DNA from: Allobosea sp.
Lineage (GTDB): Bacteria > Pseudomonadota > Alphaproteobacteria > Rhizobiales > Beijerinckiaceae
DNA: 32,086 bases
NCBI RefSeq assembly: GCF_017308075.1
Contig: NZ_JAFKFX010000059.1
Location: 1-32,086, forward strand
Reading direction: 5' to 3'
In this document: one piece after another, positions 20,701 through 28,097 of the stretch
Layout of the letters: every line of letters begins with the position of its first letter
Numbering within the stretch: the stretch's first letter is position 1
The notes under the pieces: generated by a model
Told to the model about the DNA's origin: nothing
Database searches by the model: none
Seen by the model: the letters and a program-made list of their open reading frames with translations, nothing else
Program-made: the position numbers and the translations under genes

Positions 20701-21572
20701 CAGGCTGACCTCTCAATTGAGGAAAGCGACGAGACCGGGAAGTACCAGCCCTCGGCTTTGGTCTCGGTATGCTGCGTCGTCAGGCTTGGCGAGTGCCTCG
20801 CGGCTCGGCAATGCGCTTCCCATCCAGGATCTGTTCGGGCAACAAACACCTTGGCCGGGCCGCTGCCGTTGGCGGGGCGAGACCGGGACTCGTCCCGAAT
20901 GACCTTGGCGTAGAACTTCCAGGACAGAACGCCGCCAGCGGCTGCAGGCCGGGCCCGTATCATAGTCACGGCCTCATCGAGGCTGACGACGCCTTCCCTG
21001 AGCAGCCCAGCTATGGGCAAGAATGGGCCGAGCGAAGATGAACCCGCGGCATCGGTGCAGCGGAATTCTGCTCCTTTCAAAAAAATCTCGAGCTGGCCGG
21101 CGTCCAAAGATGCCGGCTTGCTGGCATCTTTGGCTATCTCTTCCCCTTCCCTCCATCCTCCATCCTCCATCTGCGGAGGCTTTCCGCCTTTTCGGGGGAT
21201 ACCGTCGTCTTCAACTGCCGGCTTTGGGGGAATCGCAACATATGATGCGATGTCATCAGGCAGCGGATGGACAGCTGTCGGGTACTTGGGGCGCTGATAT
21301 TTCCGGAAGTTGCGGATAGCGCCGAAGGCCTTGCCGTCTGCCTCGAAGCGACGACAAATGTTATGCTCTGCGAGCTCCGAAAGAAGGGCGGTCACATCCG
21401 CCCCATCTGCCGGCAAAAGTCGCATCTTCAGGGTGACAGGCTTCCATTCGAATACGCCTTGATCATCTGCCTCCGTCCAGAGGCCAAGGATCAAAAGTCG
21501 CGCGAGTGGGCTGCACGATACGAAGCCTTCGTCCGTGAAGAGGCCTGGGTGGATGGATCGGATTCTGGCCAT
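20700..21572 (-). CDS. Phage replication initiator-type protein
   Basis: This 290-aa protein has a winged-helix-like N-terminus: MARIRSIHPGLFTDEGFVSC, ARLLILGLWTEADDQGVFEW, LKMRLLPADG and FRKYQRPKYPTAVHPLP. It is known from many alphaproteobacterial phages as the O-like or replisome-organiser candidate. The middle (about 120-160) is low-complexity and the C-terminal part carries WKFYAKVIRDE. ATG 21572 shares a base with the preceding stop (TGATG); an in-frame start at 21587 lies inside the neighbour. A perfect 11-bp inverted repeat and an A/T-rich run lie in its middle, as lambda's origin lies inside O. Confidence 0.78.
   Translation of the reverse strand: MARIRSIHPGLFTDEGFVSCSPLARLLILGLWTEADDQGVFEWKPVTLKMRLLPADGADVTALLSELAEHNICRRFEADGKAFGAIRNFRKYQRPKYPTAVHPLPDDIASYVAIPPKPAVEDDGIPRKGGKPPQMEDGGWREGEEIAKDASKPASLDAGQLEIFLKGAEFRCTDAAGSSSLGPFLPIAGLLREGVVSLDEAVTMIRARPAAAGGVLSWKFYAKVIRDESRSRPANGSGPAKVFVARTDPGWEAHCRAARHSPSLTTQHTETKAEGWYFPVSSLSSIERSA
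21104..21133. repeat. Perfect 11-bp inverted repeat inside the replication gene (candidate origin element)
   Basis: CCAAAGATGCC and GGCATCTTTGG flank an 8-bp spacer. An A-run (CAAAAAAATCT, about 21078-21088) lies 16 bp to one side and three tandem CCATC(C/T)-type heptamers (about 21154-21174) to the other. The protein sequence here is low complexity, so DNA-level constraint is plausible. Confidence 0.45.
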
Positions 21573-22108
21573 CAGATTTTCGCCCACTGAGCCTTAGTGG
21601 CCCAATCGCAGACCTGAGATGCGCAGGCCCACGGGTCTCGCCAGATCTCCGATCCGGTGAAGCGGAATACGTGAAGCCCGGCCAGTTGGGCCTCACGGTC
21701 GCGGCTGCGATCCTTCGCCGCTTGCTCCTTCGTGCGCTCATGGAACTCATGACCGTCGCACTCGACAATGGCACGACGCCAAACGAAGGGGCGTCCCTTC
21801 AGCTCCTGGATAGCGGCAACCAGGAAATCCACCCGCCAGCCGCCAATTTCCGCCTGGGGCTGGACGAGCAGATGGTAGCTGTTGCTCTCCGTGTCTGCCA
21901 TGGCGGCAGCCATCTGCTCATCGGTATGGGAAAGCCTCGCCCCTAGGATCGGCCATTGACCGCCGTAATGCGCGGCCCCCCACAGTGCCGCCCAAAATAT
22001 CCTTTCGATTGGGCTATCGCCGACGCCACGCGCCTTCACGCTAGCGAAGTTGGCGGCAACAGAGTGTAGTACCCGTCTCTCAATCTCGTCGTACGGATCA
22101 TAGCTCAT
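21572..22108 (-). CDS. PD-(D/E)XK nuclease (DUF559-like)
   Basis: This 178-aa protein has the restriction-endonuclease-like fold pattern: SPIERIFWAAL (E35), WRVDFLVAAI (D94), then RRAIVECDGHEFH (E116, with the DGHEFH signature of DUF559/Vsr-like proteins), ERTKEQAAKDRSRDREAQ and a closing VFRFTGSEIWRD. Such proteins are predicted DNA-cleaving or nicking enzymes. It lies two genes after a DNA methyltransferase with a KOW protein between them, and is translationally coupled to the replication protein. It could act in replication or recombination, or with the methyltransferase in modification-dependent cleavage. Confidence 0.78.
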   Translation of the reverse strand: MSYDPYDEIERRVLHSVAANFASVKARGVGDSPIERIFWAALWGAAHYGGQWPILGARLSHTDEQMAAAMADTESNSYHLLVQPQAEIGGWRVDFLVAAIQELKGRPFVWRRAIVECDGHEFHERTKEQAAKDRSRDREAQLAGLHVFRFTGSEIWRDPWACASQVCDWATKAQWAKI

Positions 22109-22175
22109 AGGGTTCGTCTCGATTTCAAGTTTGGCGCCGCTCGATGCTTTGCTGATCTCGCATGCCGATCAAGGC

Positions 22176-22385
22176 TCACCGCACGGCCTCCAGGTCTTCG
22201 ACCTTGAACGCGACCGACCAGCCGACTGGGCCGCCGTCGATCTCGACGTAGATGCGGTCTAGGCCGCAGGGGCGGCCGCGATAGGCGCGGATGATGGTGC
22301 CGGTCTTGCCAGCGTGCTCGCCTGCAATGATGCGGACGCGGGCGCCTTGGGATAGCGGATCGCGAATGGCGGCGACGGCGGCCAT
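22176..22385 (-). CDS. Stand-alone KOW-domain protein (69 aa)
   Basis: This 69-aa protein is essentially a single KOW module: SQGARVRIIAGEHAGKTGTIIRAYRG (residues about 12-37), followed by RIYVEIDGGPVGWSVAFKVEDLEAV. KOW domains bind RNA or ribosomal/RNAP partners. It starts 3 nt after the methyltransferase stop. It may modulate transcription together with the NusG paralogue encoded 1.5 kb downstream, but that is inference. Confidence 0.75.
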   Translation of the reverse strand: MAAVAAIRDPLSQGARVRIIAGEHAGKTGTIIRAYRGRPCGLDRIYVEIDGGPVGWSVAFKVEDLEAVR

Positions 22386-22388
22386 CGG

Positions 22389-23288
22389 TCACGCCACCAT
22401 CATCGACACGAGGTCGCCGGCAGTCCCGGTGTCCTCAGCGAGTGTCAGGTTTCGCACAGCCTGCCGGAAGTACGCTTCCTTGAGCTCGGTCCCGACGAAG
22501 CGCCGACCGTGTTTGACGGCGACGAAGCCCTCCGAGCCGATGCCCATGAATGGCGAGTAGACGAGATCGTTGGGGTTGCTCCACAGATGAACGGCGCGCT
22601 CGATCACGTCGAGCTGTAGCGGGCAAAGGTGGCGCTCGTCCTTGTCGTCGCGAGCAACGGCGACGTTCAGAACGTTGGTCTGATCGATCGTCATCCAGAC
22701 CGGGGATGCCGCTTCCTGCCACCATGACACAGGATAGACGCCGGGATCGTGTTGGACGGGCTCGGGGGTCTTGCCGTCACTCTCCTTGCGGAAGACGAGC
22801 AGATAGTCGGGCATGCCTACGCGCACGCGGCTGCCGTCCGTGCGGAGCGTCTTGTAGAGCAGGCCGTGCGCCTTGGTCCGCGTCATCTCGACGACCGGGC
22901 ATTTCCAGATCGTCACGCGGGAATGATAGATCCAGCCCTCGTCCTCGTGGACCTTGCGGATCAGCGCCGGCAGGTCGAAGAGACCAATCACGCCGTCCCG
23001 AGACTTGCTGAGCGGCAAGTCCGAGCAATGAACGGCGCTGATCCGACCCGGCTTAGTCGCGCGCAGAAGATCACGGACGAGAAAGCGATAGCGCTCCGCG
23101 AACTCGTCGTGATCCACGACGTTGCCCATGTCACGCTCGCTCTCGCTGTAGACGTAGAGCTGCGAGAATGGCGGCGAGTAGACGGACAGGCCGATGCTGT
23201 TTTCTGGCATCGTCGCGGTGAACTCCACCGTATCGGCGTGATAGGCCGCGAACCGCTCGCCAATCGTCTGGTCGTAAACCTCAGTCAT
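22389..23288 (-). CDS. DNA methyltransferase (N6-adenine/N4-cytosine type)
   Basis: This 299-aa site-specific DNA methyltransferase has catalytic motif IV SPPF (residues 38-41) near the N-terminus and the AdoMet-binding motif I PFMGIGSEG near residues 246-254, followed by RRFVGTELKEAYF (motif II). The order IV before I defines the beta class, and SPP(Y/F) is most common in N4-cytosine enzymes, although N6-adenine is possible. ATG 23288 overlaps the helicase stop by 4 nt. The phage probably uses it to protect its DNA. A PD-(D/E)XK nuclease is encoded two genes downstream. Confidence 0.9.
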   Translation of the reverse strand: MTEVYDQTIGERFAAYHADTVEFTATMPENSIGLSVYSPPFSQLYVYSESERDMGNVVDHDEFAERYRFLVRDLLRATKPGRISAVHCSDLPLSKSRDGVIGLFDLPALIRKVHEDEGWIYHSRVTIWKCPVVEMTRTKAHGLLYKTLRTDGSRVRVGMPDYLLVFRKESDGKTPEPVQHDPGVYPVSWWQEAASPVWMTIDQTNVLNVAVARDDKDERHLCPLQLDVIERAVHLWSNPNDLVYSPFMGIGSEGFVAVKHGRRFVGTELKEAYFRQAVRNLTLAEDTGTAGDLVSMMVA

Positions 23289-24682
23289 GCGCTCACCCAC
23301 GCCGGCAGCGACGCCAGCTTCTGCGGTTGATAGGAATGAAGGCGGGTTTCGGCGCGATGGGCGCGGGCCATGGCCTGCGTCATCTCGCGTTTCATGGCGT
23401 CGTGGTCGCCGGCCTTGCGGGAGACGACATCCCAGATCGCCGCCTCGGTATCGGCAAAGACGACATGGCAATCGACGGGGCGCGTCTGGCGGAAGCGCCA
23501 GTGCCGGCGCACAGCCTGATAAAAGGCCTCGTAGCTGAAGCTCATGCCGGCGAAGACGGTTCGCGCGCAGTGCTGCCAGTTGAGGCCGAAGCCAGCAATG
23601 CTGGCCTTCGTCACCAGCACGCGAATTGCGCCCGTCGTGAAGGCCGTGAGCCGGTCTTCCTTCTGCTCTGGCGTCATCGAGCCGCGGACCTCGACCGCAT
23701 CCGGGATCACCGCCATGATCGCGTCGGCGTCGTAGTCAGTCTCGACCCATACCGTCCAAGGCTCGTTCGGCTCGGCCGCGACGATGGCGGCGACTGCATC
23801 GGCTCGCGCCTGGCAGGTCAGCCGCTTCTCGGTATGGACCGAGGTCGCGGACATGTCCGGCATGCGGAACAGATGAGCCTGTCCGTCCTTCTCCTCGCCG
23901 CGCCCAGCGAGACGATCGGCGGCGACAAGATGCCGATGCATGCGCAGTTCGGGCATTTCGAAGCCGCCATCGGAGAACCCCAGATCGGACGGCCGCGAAA
24001 CGCAGCGCGACCATGACGCGACCCAATCCCAGAATGGGCGCACGGCGTGACCCTTCAGGCGCCATGTGCCGGTGTCCATGCTGTCATGGATGAACCAGCG
24101 CATAAGCATCTGGTCGCGCGTCATGACGCCGAGGAAGTCAGCATGTGTGCCGAGCTCAGCATGATCGTTCGGCGCGGGCGTCGCGGTGCAGGCGAGCCGA
24201 TAAGGCGTGCGCTTGAACGTCTCGATCAGGCGCTTAGTCGTCTGCCCGGAGAAGCTCTTGAGGATCGAGCTCTCGTCCAGGATGATGCCGGCGAACTCGG
24301 ATGCGTCGAAGAGATGCAGTCGCTCATAGTTTGCGATGACGATCTGTGCCTCTTGCGGCCCGCCATCGCGGGAGACAACCGCTTCGATGCCGATATCATC
24401 CGCCTCGGCCTTGTGCTGTCGGGTGACGCCAAGCGGCGCGAGCATCAGCACCGGGCGATTGGTGCGAGAGACAACCTCTTGGCCCCACGAGAGAGCTGCG
24501 CGGGTCTTGCCAAGCCCGGTGTCCATGAAGTTCGCGGACGCCCCAGCGCGCAGCGAGAACTCGACCGCCGCGCGCTGGTGCGGGAACAGCGATGCGGGCA
24601 GATCGAAGCCGCCGTCGAACCCGGTAGGGACGAAGGCGCCGCGCGATGCCGCGACAATATCGTGGTAGCTCGCGAGGCTCAC
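23285..24682 (-). CDS. SNF2-type DEAD/DEAH helicase
   Basis: This 465-aa superfamily-2 ATPase has the Q-like entry FPHQRAAVEFSL, Walker A MDTGLGKT (residues about 53-60), the LAPLGVTRQ motif Ia, DESS as motif II, CTATPAPND as motif III, and the late motifs (VTKASIAGFGLNWQ and QAVRRHWRFRQTRPVD, motif VI). This set marks SNF2-like proteins found in replication modules of many phages. The start is GTG 24682, which overlaps the 22-aa frame upstream (GTGA). It is coupled to the methyltransferase, suggesting joint function at the fork or on incoming DNA. Confidence 0.9.
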   Translation of the reverse strand: MSLASYHDIVAASRGAFVPTGFDGGFDLPASLFPHQRAAVEFSLRAGASANFMDTGLGKTRAALSWGQEVVSRTNRPVLMLAPLGVTRQHKAEADDIGIEAVVSRDGGPQEAQIVIANYERLHLFDASEFAGIILDESSILKSFSGQTTKRLIETFKRTPYRLACTATPAPNDHAELGTHADFLGVMTRDQMLMRWFIHDSMDTGTWRLKGHAVRPFWDWVASWSRCVSRPSDLGFSDGGFEMPELRMHRHLVAADRLAGRGEEKDGQAHLFRMPDMSATSVHTEKRLTCQARADAVAAIVAAEPNEPWTVWVETDYDADAIMAVIPDAVEVRGSMTPEQKEDRLTAFTTGAIRVLVTKASIAGFGLNWQHCARTVFAGMSFSYEAFYQAVRRHWRFRQTRPVDCHVVFADTEAAIWDVVSRKAGDHDAMKREMTQAMARAHRAETRLHSYQPQKLASLPAWVSA

Positions 24683-24747
24683 GCCACCATCTTCCGTTCT
24701 TGCTCACGAGCCGAGGCGATTCCGTTGGCGAGAAATTCGATGTTCAT
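24679..24747 (-). CDS. 22-aa coupled microORF, likely remnant of the 71-aa gene's 3' end
   Basis: A 22-codon frame (MNIEFLANGIASAREQERKM...) is joined by ATGA to the HNH/AP2 gene and by GTGA to the helicase. Its core ANGIASAREQER matches ANGIARARDQER at the end of the 71-aa gene on the other side of the HNH gene. It may be a leftover of that gene created when the endonuclease inserted, kept because it couples translation. Confidence 0.5.
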   Translation of the reverse strand: MNIEFLANGIASAREQERKMVA

Positions 24748-25250
24748 GCGAACCTCGCGAATTCACCGAAGTACTTGCGGGCGGCCGCCTGATATGCGCG
24801 GTGCGCACTCTCCTTCGAGTGGTGGAGTCCTAGTGAAATCTTGATGCCGCTGACGCCGATCGTTGCGCGCCACTTCTGCGTTGCCCGGTGGAAGGACACC
24901 CCCTTGAACCCCGACTTGTTGTGGCGGGGTCGACGCACATTCCAGTTGTTCTGCTGGATGGTGGCCGGGCGCAGGTTTGACCGCCGGCAGTTGAGTTTAT
25001 CTCCGTCCATATGGTCGACGATTTCGGAGACGCCGGGCATCAGGAACCGGTGCAGCCGCAGTACTTTGCGACGGCCACCGTCGTGGACCATCGTCGCGGC
25101 ATAGAAGCTGTCGCGGTCGGGCTTCGCTGACCAATTGAAGCGGCCGACCGCATCGGCATCGGACGCATCGATGATGGCGAACTTGCCGTTGGTGAGCGGG
25201 ACATACGCCACATCACCGACTATTCGGACCTTGCGAAGGCGAAGGCTCAT
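24744..25250 (-). CDS. HNH homing endonuclease with AP2 DNA-binding domain
   Basis: This 168-aa protein has an HNH nuclease core with LRLHRFLM (about 64-71), VSEIVDHMDGDKLNCRRSNL (catalytic D79/H80 and N87) and the NLRPAT signature. An AP2-type DNA-binding domain follows at about 113-165 (KSGFKGVSFHRATQKWRA and HHSKESAHRAYQAAARKYFGE). Such proteins are free-standing homing endonucleases that copy themselves between phages. ATGA overlaps join it to both neighbours. Similar sequence on its two sides supports insertion into a formerly continuous operon. Confidence 0.9.
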   Translation of the reverse strand: MSLRLRKVRIVGDVAYVPLTNGKFAIIDASDADAVGRFNWSAKPDRDSFYAATMVHDGGRRKVLRLHRFLMPGVSEIVDHMDGDKLNCRRSNLRPATIQQNNWNVRRPRHNKSGFKGVSFHRATQKWRATIGVSGIKISLGLHHSKESAHRAYQAAARKYFGEFARFA

Positions 25251-25462
25251 AGCGCAGCCCTCTCCTGATCTCGCGCCCTCGCAATTCCGTTGGCACTTGC
25301 CGCCGGCGTGCATTCCAGGCGCCAAGCGATCTCGACGTTGTCGAGGCCGGTTCGGAAAAGGGTGAGCGCATCGCGGCAGCCGCGCTGGTCGAGCTTCTCG
25401 TCCAGAGGCGGCCATTTCTCAGCGAAGGCGGCAGGCTGAGGATTACGCTTGAGCGCGATCAT
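25247..25462 (-). CDS. Small helix-turn-helix-like protein (71 aa)
   Basis: This 71-aa protein starts MIALKRNPQPAAFAEKWPPLDEKL and contains ALTLFRTGLDNVEIAWRLECTPAASANGIARARDQER. The LDNVEIAWRLECTPAAS segment resembles a helix-turn-helix that reads DNA. It is coupled by ATGA on both sides. Its last 12 codons are echoed by the microORF at 24679-24747 beyond the HNH gene. The function is probably regulatory or accessory; no family is named. Confidence 0.7.
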   Translation of the reverse strand: MIALKRNPQPAAFAEKWPPLDEKLDQRGCRDALTLFRTGLDNVEIAWRLECTPAASANGIARARDQERAAL

Positions 25463-25911
25463 TGCTGCATCTCCGATGTGAGATCGTGACGAGGGGCGAT
25501 CTTGCCGGCCCGGATCATGGCGAGATTGACCTGCCGCCAGCGCTCGGCGCCGGGCGATGACGTCCAGCGAACACGCGGCGCGAACTTGCGGATGATGGGC
25601 GCCTCGTCGACCGCCGGCAGGCTGATCTTGGGGAGGCTCGGCAACGGGCGTACGGGCTTGTCGGCGTATGCCTTCTGGATGCTCCGATCCGGCCCCTTCG
25701 GTTGCGGCTCGATCCGGACGCGAATGGCCTTTTCGGCGGCGCGATACTTGGCCTTGTTCGCATTGTTTCGCGCCACCATCCGGGCATATTCGCCGTTGAT
25801 GTCGAGCGCGACGCGGACTGTGGTTGCGCCCTTTCCGACCGACCGAGCGATGGCCCTGATCGCCATTCCTGACTCGTGCAGTCGTCTGGCCCTGTCTCGC
25901 CAGTCGTTCAT
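25459..25911 (-). CDS. Helix-turn-helix protein (150 aa)
   Basis: This protein has an N-terminal resolvase/homeodomain-like HTH (DRARRLHESGMAIRAIARSVGKGATTVRVAL, about residues 6-36), followed by a basic linker rich in Arg/Lys (AEKAIRVRIEPQPKGPD) and a C-terminal proline-rich part with WTSSPGAERWRQVNLAMIRAGK. The HTH form suggests DNA binding, perhaps regulation or origin recognition. It lies between the CII-like gene and the 71-aa gene with ATGA overlaps on both sides. Confidence 0.75.
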   Translation of the reverse strand: MNDWRDRARRLHESGMAIRAIARSVGKGATTVRVALDINGEYARMVARNNANKAKYRAAEKAIRVRIEPQPKGPDRSIQKAYADKPVRPLPSLPKISLPAVDEAPIIRKFAPRVRWTSSPGAERWRQVNLAMIRAGKIAPRHDLTSEMQQ

Positions 25912-26375
25912 GCCTGATCTCCAACGGCACGAAGGCGGGCGCTGGTACCCTTGGCCTTGTTGGCGGCCTCGATGAGCTCGGTCAGAGCATCGTTGATGGC
26001 GACGTGATCATTGGGGGAGAGGTTGCCATCGCGCAGGGCCTCGGCGACCCGATTGGCGAGATCACCGAATTCATCAGCAACGCCGCCGAAAGCGGTCATC
26101 ATGCAGGACGGAGGGACAGACCCGTCCGACTTGGCGAGGGTCAGCCGGCCGTGAGCGGCCATGGCCTCTGTCACGCAGGGCACGCCGCATTCCGCCTCGA
26201 GCTTCAGCGCGGCGGCGATCGTGATCATGTCGGCGTCGGTGGTCGACGACCAACGATGCATGACCGACTTCGACACGCCGGCGACGAGCGCGGCATCCTC
26301 GATCGTGCCGATCATCTTGATCAGCGCGCGGGTGGCGGTCTTGAAGCGGAAGAACCATTCGTCTCGGTGCTGCAT
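25908..26375 (-). CDS. CII-like transcriptional regulator (HTH)
   Basis: This 155-aa protein has a helix-turn-helix at about residues 23-48 (TIEDAALVAGVSKSVMHRWSSTTDADMITI), a conserved middle (ALKLEAECGVPCVTEAMAAHGRLTL), and a helical C-terminus (DEFGDLANRVAEALRDG...ALTELIEAANKAKG). It occupies the cII position, after cro and before the replication genes. ATG 26375 is preferred because GAGG lies 5 nt upstream. Activation or repression is not determinable from sequence. Confidence 0.72.
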   Translation of the reverse strand: MQHRDEWFFRFKTATRALIKMIGTIEDAALVAGVSKSVMHRWSSTTDADMITIAAALKLEAECGVPCVTEAMAAHGRLTLAKSDGSVPPSCMMTAFGGVADEFGDLANRVAEALRDGNLSPNDHVAINDALTELIEAANKAKGTSARLRAVGDQA

Positions 26376-26483
26376 GGCGTCCTCGGGACAGAAGCGGCGG
26401 CGTTCCCGTTTCGGGATCACGGTGGTGGGTTCAGTTGTTGCCCGCTGCCGAAATGGCGGCTGGGGGATGCGATGTTCGAAGGC

Positions 26484-27059
26484 TTAGGCGTCGGGGCGGG
26501 TTTGCTGCCGACGGTCCAGGAATGCGGGGATGGTCAGGTCGATCGGCGCGGCCTTGGGGCGCTCGACTGGCGCGCCGGCTCTCACGGCGCTTCCGGTACC
26601 TGCCCCGGATGGCTGTCCAATGCCCGAGGCGTCGGGCTCCCAAACGGCTTGCCCCGTTCCTGCGTCCCCCGCCTTGGTGGGGATGGCCGGCTCGCCTTCG
26701 GCTTTATGGGGCTGCGCGCTCGCGCTGCGATCTACATCGTCGCTCTCCGCGTCGTCCGGGTGGACTTCCCGGCGTTTGCTCTGATCTGCCTCCTCGTGCG
26801 CGTACGTGGCGCGTCCCGCGCCTGCGCCCGCGAGGCCGTTCTTGAAAGCCTGGAGGTAGAGGTCGAAAATCGCGTCGAATTCCTCGACCTCAGACTGATC
26901 CTTGCCGAGGTGCTTCACGACGGCGCGAAGGACCTTCACGTCGTAGCCGTTGGCGCGGGCTTCGGCGTAGACCTCCTTGATGTCGTCCTCGATCGTCCGC
27001 TTCTCCTCTTGGAGACGCTGGACGCGTTCGATGATCGTCTTGATCTGATCGTCGCTCAT
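26484..27059 (-). CDS. gapR-like: GapR-family (DUF2312) protein with long C-terminal extension
   Basis: Residues 1-75 match the GapR/DUF2312 family: QIKTIIERVQRLQEEKRTIEDDIKEVYAEARANGYDVKVLR, then the EEFDAIFDLYL region. GapR binds overtwisted AT-rich DNA ahead of polymerases in Caulobacter and relatives and is normally about 80-90 aa. Here a 115-residue Gly/Ala/Pro/Asp-rich tail follows, ending PIDLTIPAFLDRRQQ, a short motif I know from other alphaproteobacterial phage and chromosomal proteins. ATG 27059 shares a base with the Cro stop (TGATG). It may support phage replication or transcription by handling supercoils, or interfere with host GapR. Confidence 0.85.
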   Translation of the reverse strand: MSDDQIKTIIERVQRLQEEKRTIEDDIKEVYAEARANGYDVKVLRAVVKHLGKDQSEVEEFDAIFDLYLQAFKNGLAGAGAGRATYAHEEADQSKRREVHPDDAESDDVDRSASAQPHKAEGEPAIPTKAGDAGTGQAVWEPDASGIGQPSGAGTGSAVRAGAPVERPKAAPIDLTIPAFLDRRQQTRPDA

Positions 27060-27292
27060 CACGCGGCCTCGCTCTTGGGGGCGGGAAGGGACGCGTCGAA
27101 GAACAACGCGTCATCCCATGGCAGGCCGCGTTCGACGGCCGCCGTGCGGATCTGCTGGAGTTGATCAAGGCCGGGGCAACTTTCTCCGCTCTCCCAGCGC
27201 GAGACCGTCCCCTGCGATGTCCCTGCGATTTCCGCGAACTCGGACTGCTTCAGCCCGAAGATGTCGCGACGGATGCGTTCGATGGTCTGCAT
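27059..27292 (-). CDS. Cro-like XRE-family repressor
   Basis: This 77-aa single-domain helix-turn-helix protein (LKQSEFAEIAGTSQGTVSRWESG, residues about 14-36) is the first gene of the leftward early operon. Size and position opposite the CI-like gene identify it as the Cro equivalent. Its promoter (-35 TTGCAG, 17 bp, -10 TATATT) lies 7 nt upstream of ATG 27292, giving a very short leader, and overlaps an operator shared with the rightward promoter. The C-terminus (DDALFFDASLPAPKSEAA) is non-helical. Confidence 0.9.
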   Translation of the reverse strand: MQTIERIRRDIFGLKQSEFAEIAGTSQGTVSRWESGESCPGLDQLQQIRTAAVERGLPWDDALFFDASLPAPKSEAA

Positions 27293-27296
27293 GGCA

Positions 27297-27327
27297 AGAA
27301 TATATGCGCATACGCATTTGTCTGCAA
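27297..27327 (-). promoter_or_regulatory. Leftward early promoter and operator (cro promoter)
   Basis: On the minus strand -35 TTGCAG (27327-27322), a 17-bp spacer and -10 TATATT (27304-27299) precede cro. The spacer holds ATGCG-CATA-CGCAT (27304-27317). The 18-nt core CGTATGCGCATATATTCT (27314-27297) recurs exactly at the rightward promoter. A further half-site TATGCGCAA lies at 27334-27342. Confidence 0.85.
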
Positions 27328-27372
27328 GCGGGATATGCGCAAGAGAATTTTACGCAACCGAGGAAGCCGCCT

Positions 27373-27990
27373 ATGCGTCGTCGCATGGCTACAGTTGGCG
27401 ACCGGATTCGACTGCTGAGAAAACGCGCGGGACTGAAACAAGGTCAGCTCGCGGAGGCGCTCGACGTGTCGCAATCCACCGTCTCCAAATGGGAGACAGA
27501 CCGCCAGGAGCCGGAATTAGAAGCCCTAACCCGGATGAGTTCCTATTTTGGCAAGGACTTGCACACGCTGCTAAGCGAATTGGGGCTAGACGGAGACGCG
27601 CCCCCTGTCACTACTATGGTCCCAGTCGTCGGTTACGTGGGGGCCGGTTCGGAAGCGCACTTCTATGCAGATGCGCAAGGCCCCTTCGATGAAGTGGCTA
27701 TGCCTGCGTGGGGGACGCCTTTGACTGTCGCGGTTGAGTTGCGTGGCAATTCGCTCGGTCCGATCTTGAACGGCTGGATTGCATATTTCGACAAGCGCCA
27801 AGATCCTCCGACTGAGGAGCTATTCGGGAAGCTCTGCGTCGTCGAGATTGCCGGAGGCCAGGTTCTTGTAAAGGTCCTGCAAAAGGGGCGAATCCCAGCC
27901 CGGTTTGACCTCCATTCTCAGATGGAAGCGCCGCTTATGGACCAGGAAGTGGTCTGGGCTGCGCGCGTTACCGGGATGACGCCGCGTTAG
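27373..27990 (+). CDS. CI-like prophage repressor (XRE HTH + S24 peptidase domain)
   Basis: This 205-aa repressor has a helix-turn-helix at residues 22-43 (KQGQLAEALDVSQSTVSKWE) and a LexA/CI-type S24 C-terminal domain. Visible S24 elements are the Ala-Gly cleavage site in VGYVGAGSEA (A91-G92), the nucleophile region RGNSLGP (S127) and the general-base Lys in QVLVKVLQ (K167). The usual GDSM reads GNSL here. ATG 27373 has GAGGA about 8 nt upstream; the sequence ATGCG-TCGT-CGCAT over the first codons is another operator-like repeat that could mediate self-control. It divides the two early operons as lambda cI does. Induction by RecA-dependent self-cleavage is expected. Confidence 0.92.
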   Translation: MRRRMATVGDRIRLLRKRAGLKQGQLAEALDVSQSTVSKWETDRQEPELEALTRMSSYFGKDLHTLLSELGLDGDAPPVTTMVPVVGYVGAGSEAHFYADAQGPFDEVAMPAWGTPLTVAVELRGNSLGPILNGWIAYFDKRQDPPTEELFGKLCVVEIAGGQVLVKVLQKGRIPARFDLHSQMEAPLMDQEVVWAARVTGMTPR

Positions 27991-28097
27991 GCCGCCGCGC
28001 GGCCTGACACCGTGCCAACCGCTCATTTTCACCTAAGATTTTAACCGACCGGAAGGCTCGGAGCGTTTCGCCGCATATTCCGCAGCGAATTTTCTTG
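27991..28097. other. Intergenic spacer after the repressor gene
   Basis: It begins with a short GC hairpin spanning the repressor stop (AGGCCGC-CGC-GCGGCCT, 27989-28005) without a T-run, a possible weak terminator. No convincing gene is seen in the rest; it leads into the rightward promoter. Confidence 0.4.

Noticed and set aside
21154-21174. Short tandem CCATCCT units as a CRISPR or satellite repeat
   Set aside because: There are only three adjacent copies with no spacers; at most part of a possible origin region.
27989-28005. GC hairpin at the repressor stop as a strong terminator
   Set aside because: The stem is only 7 bp with a 3-nt loop and no following T-run.
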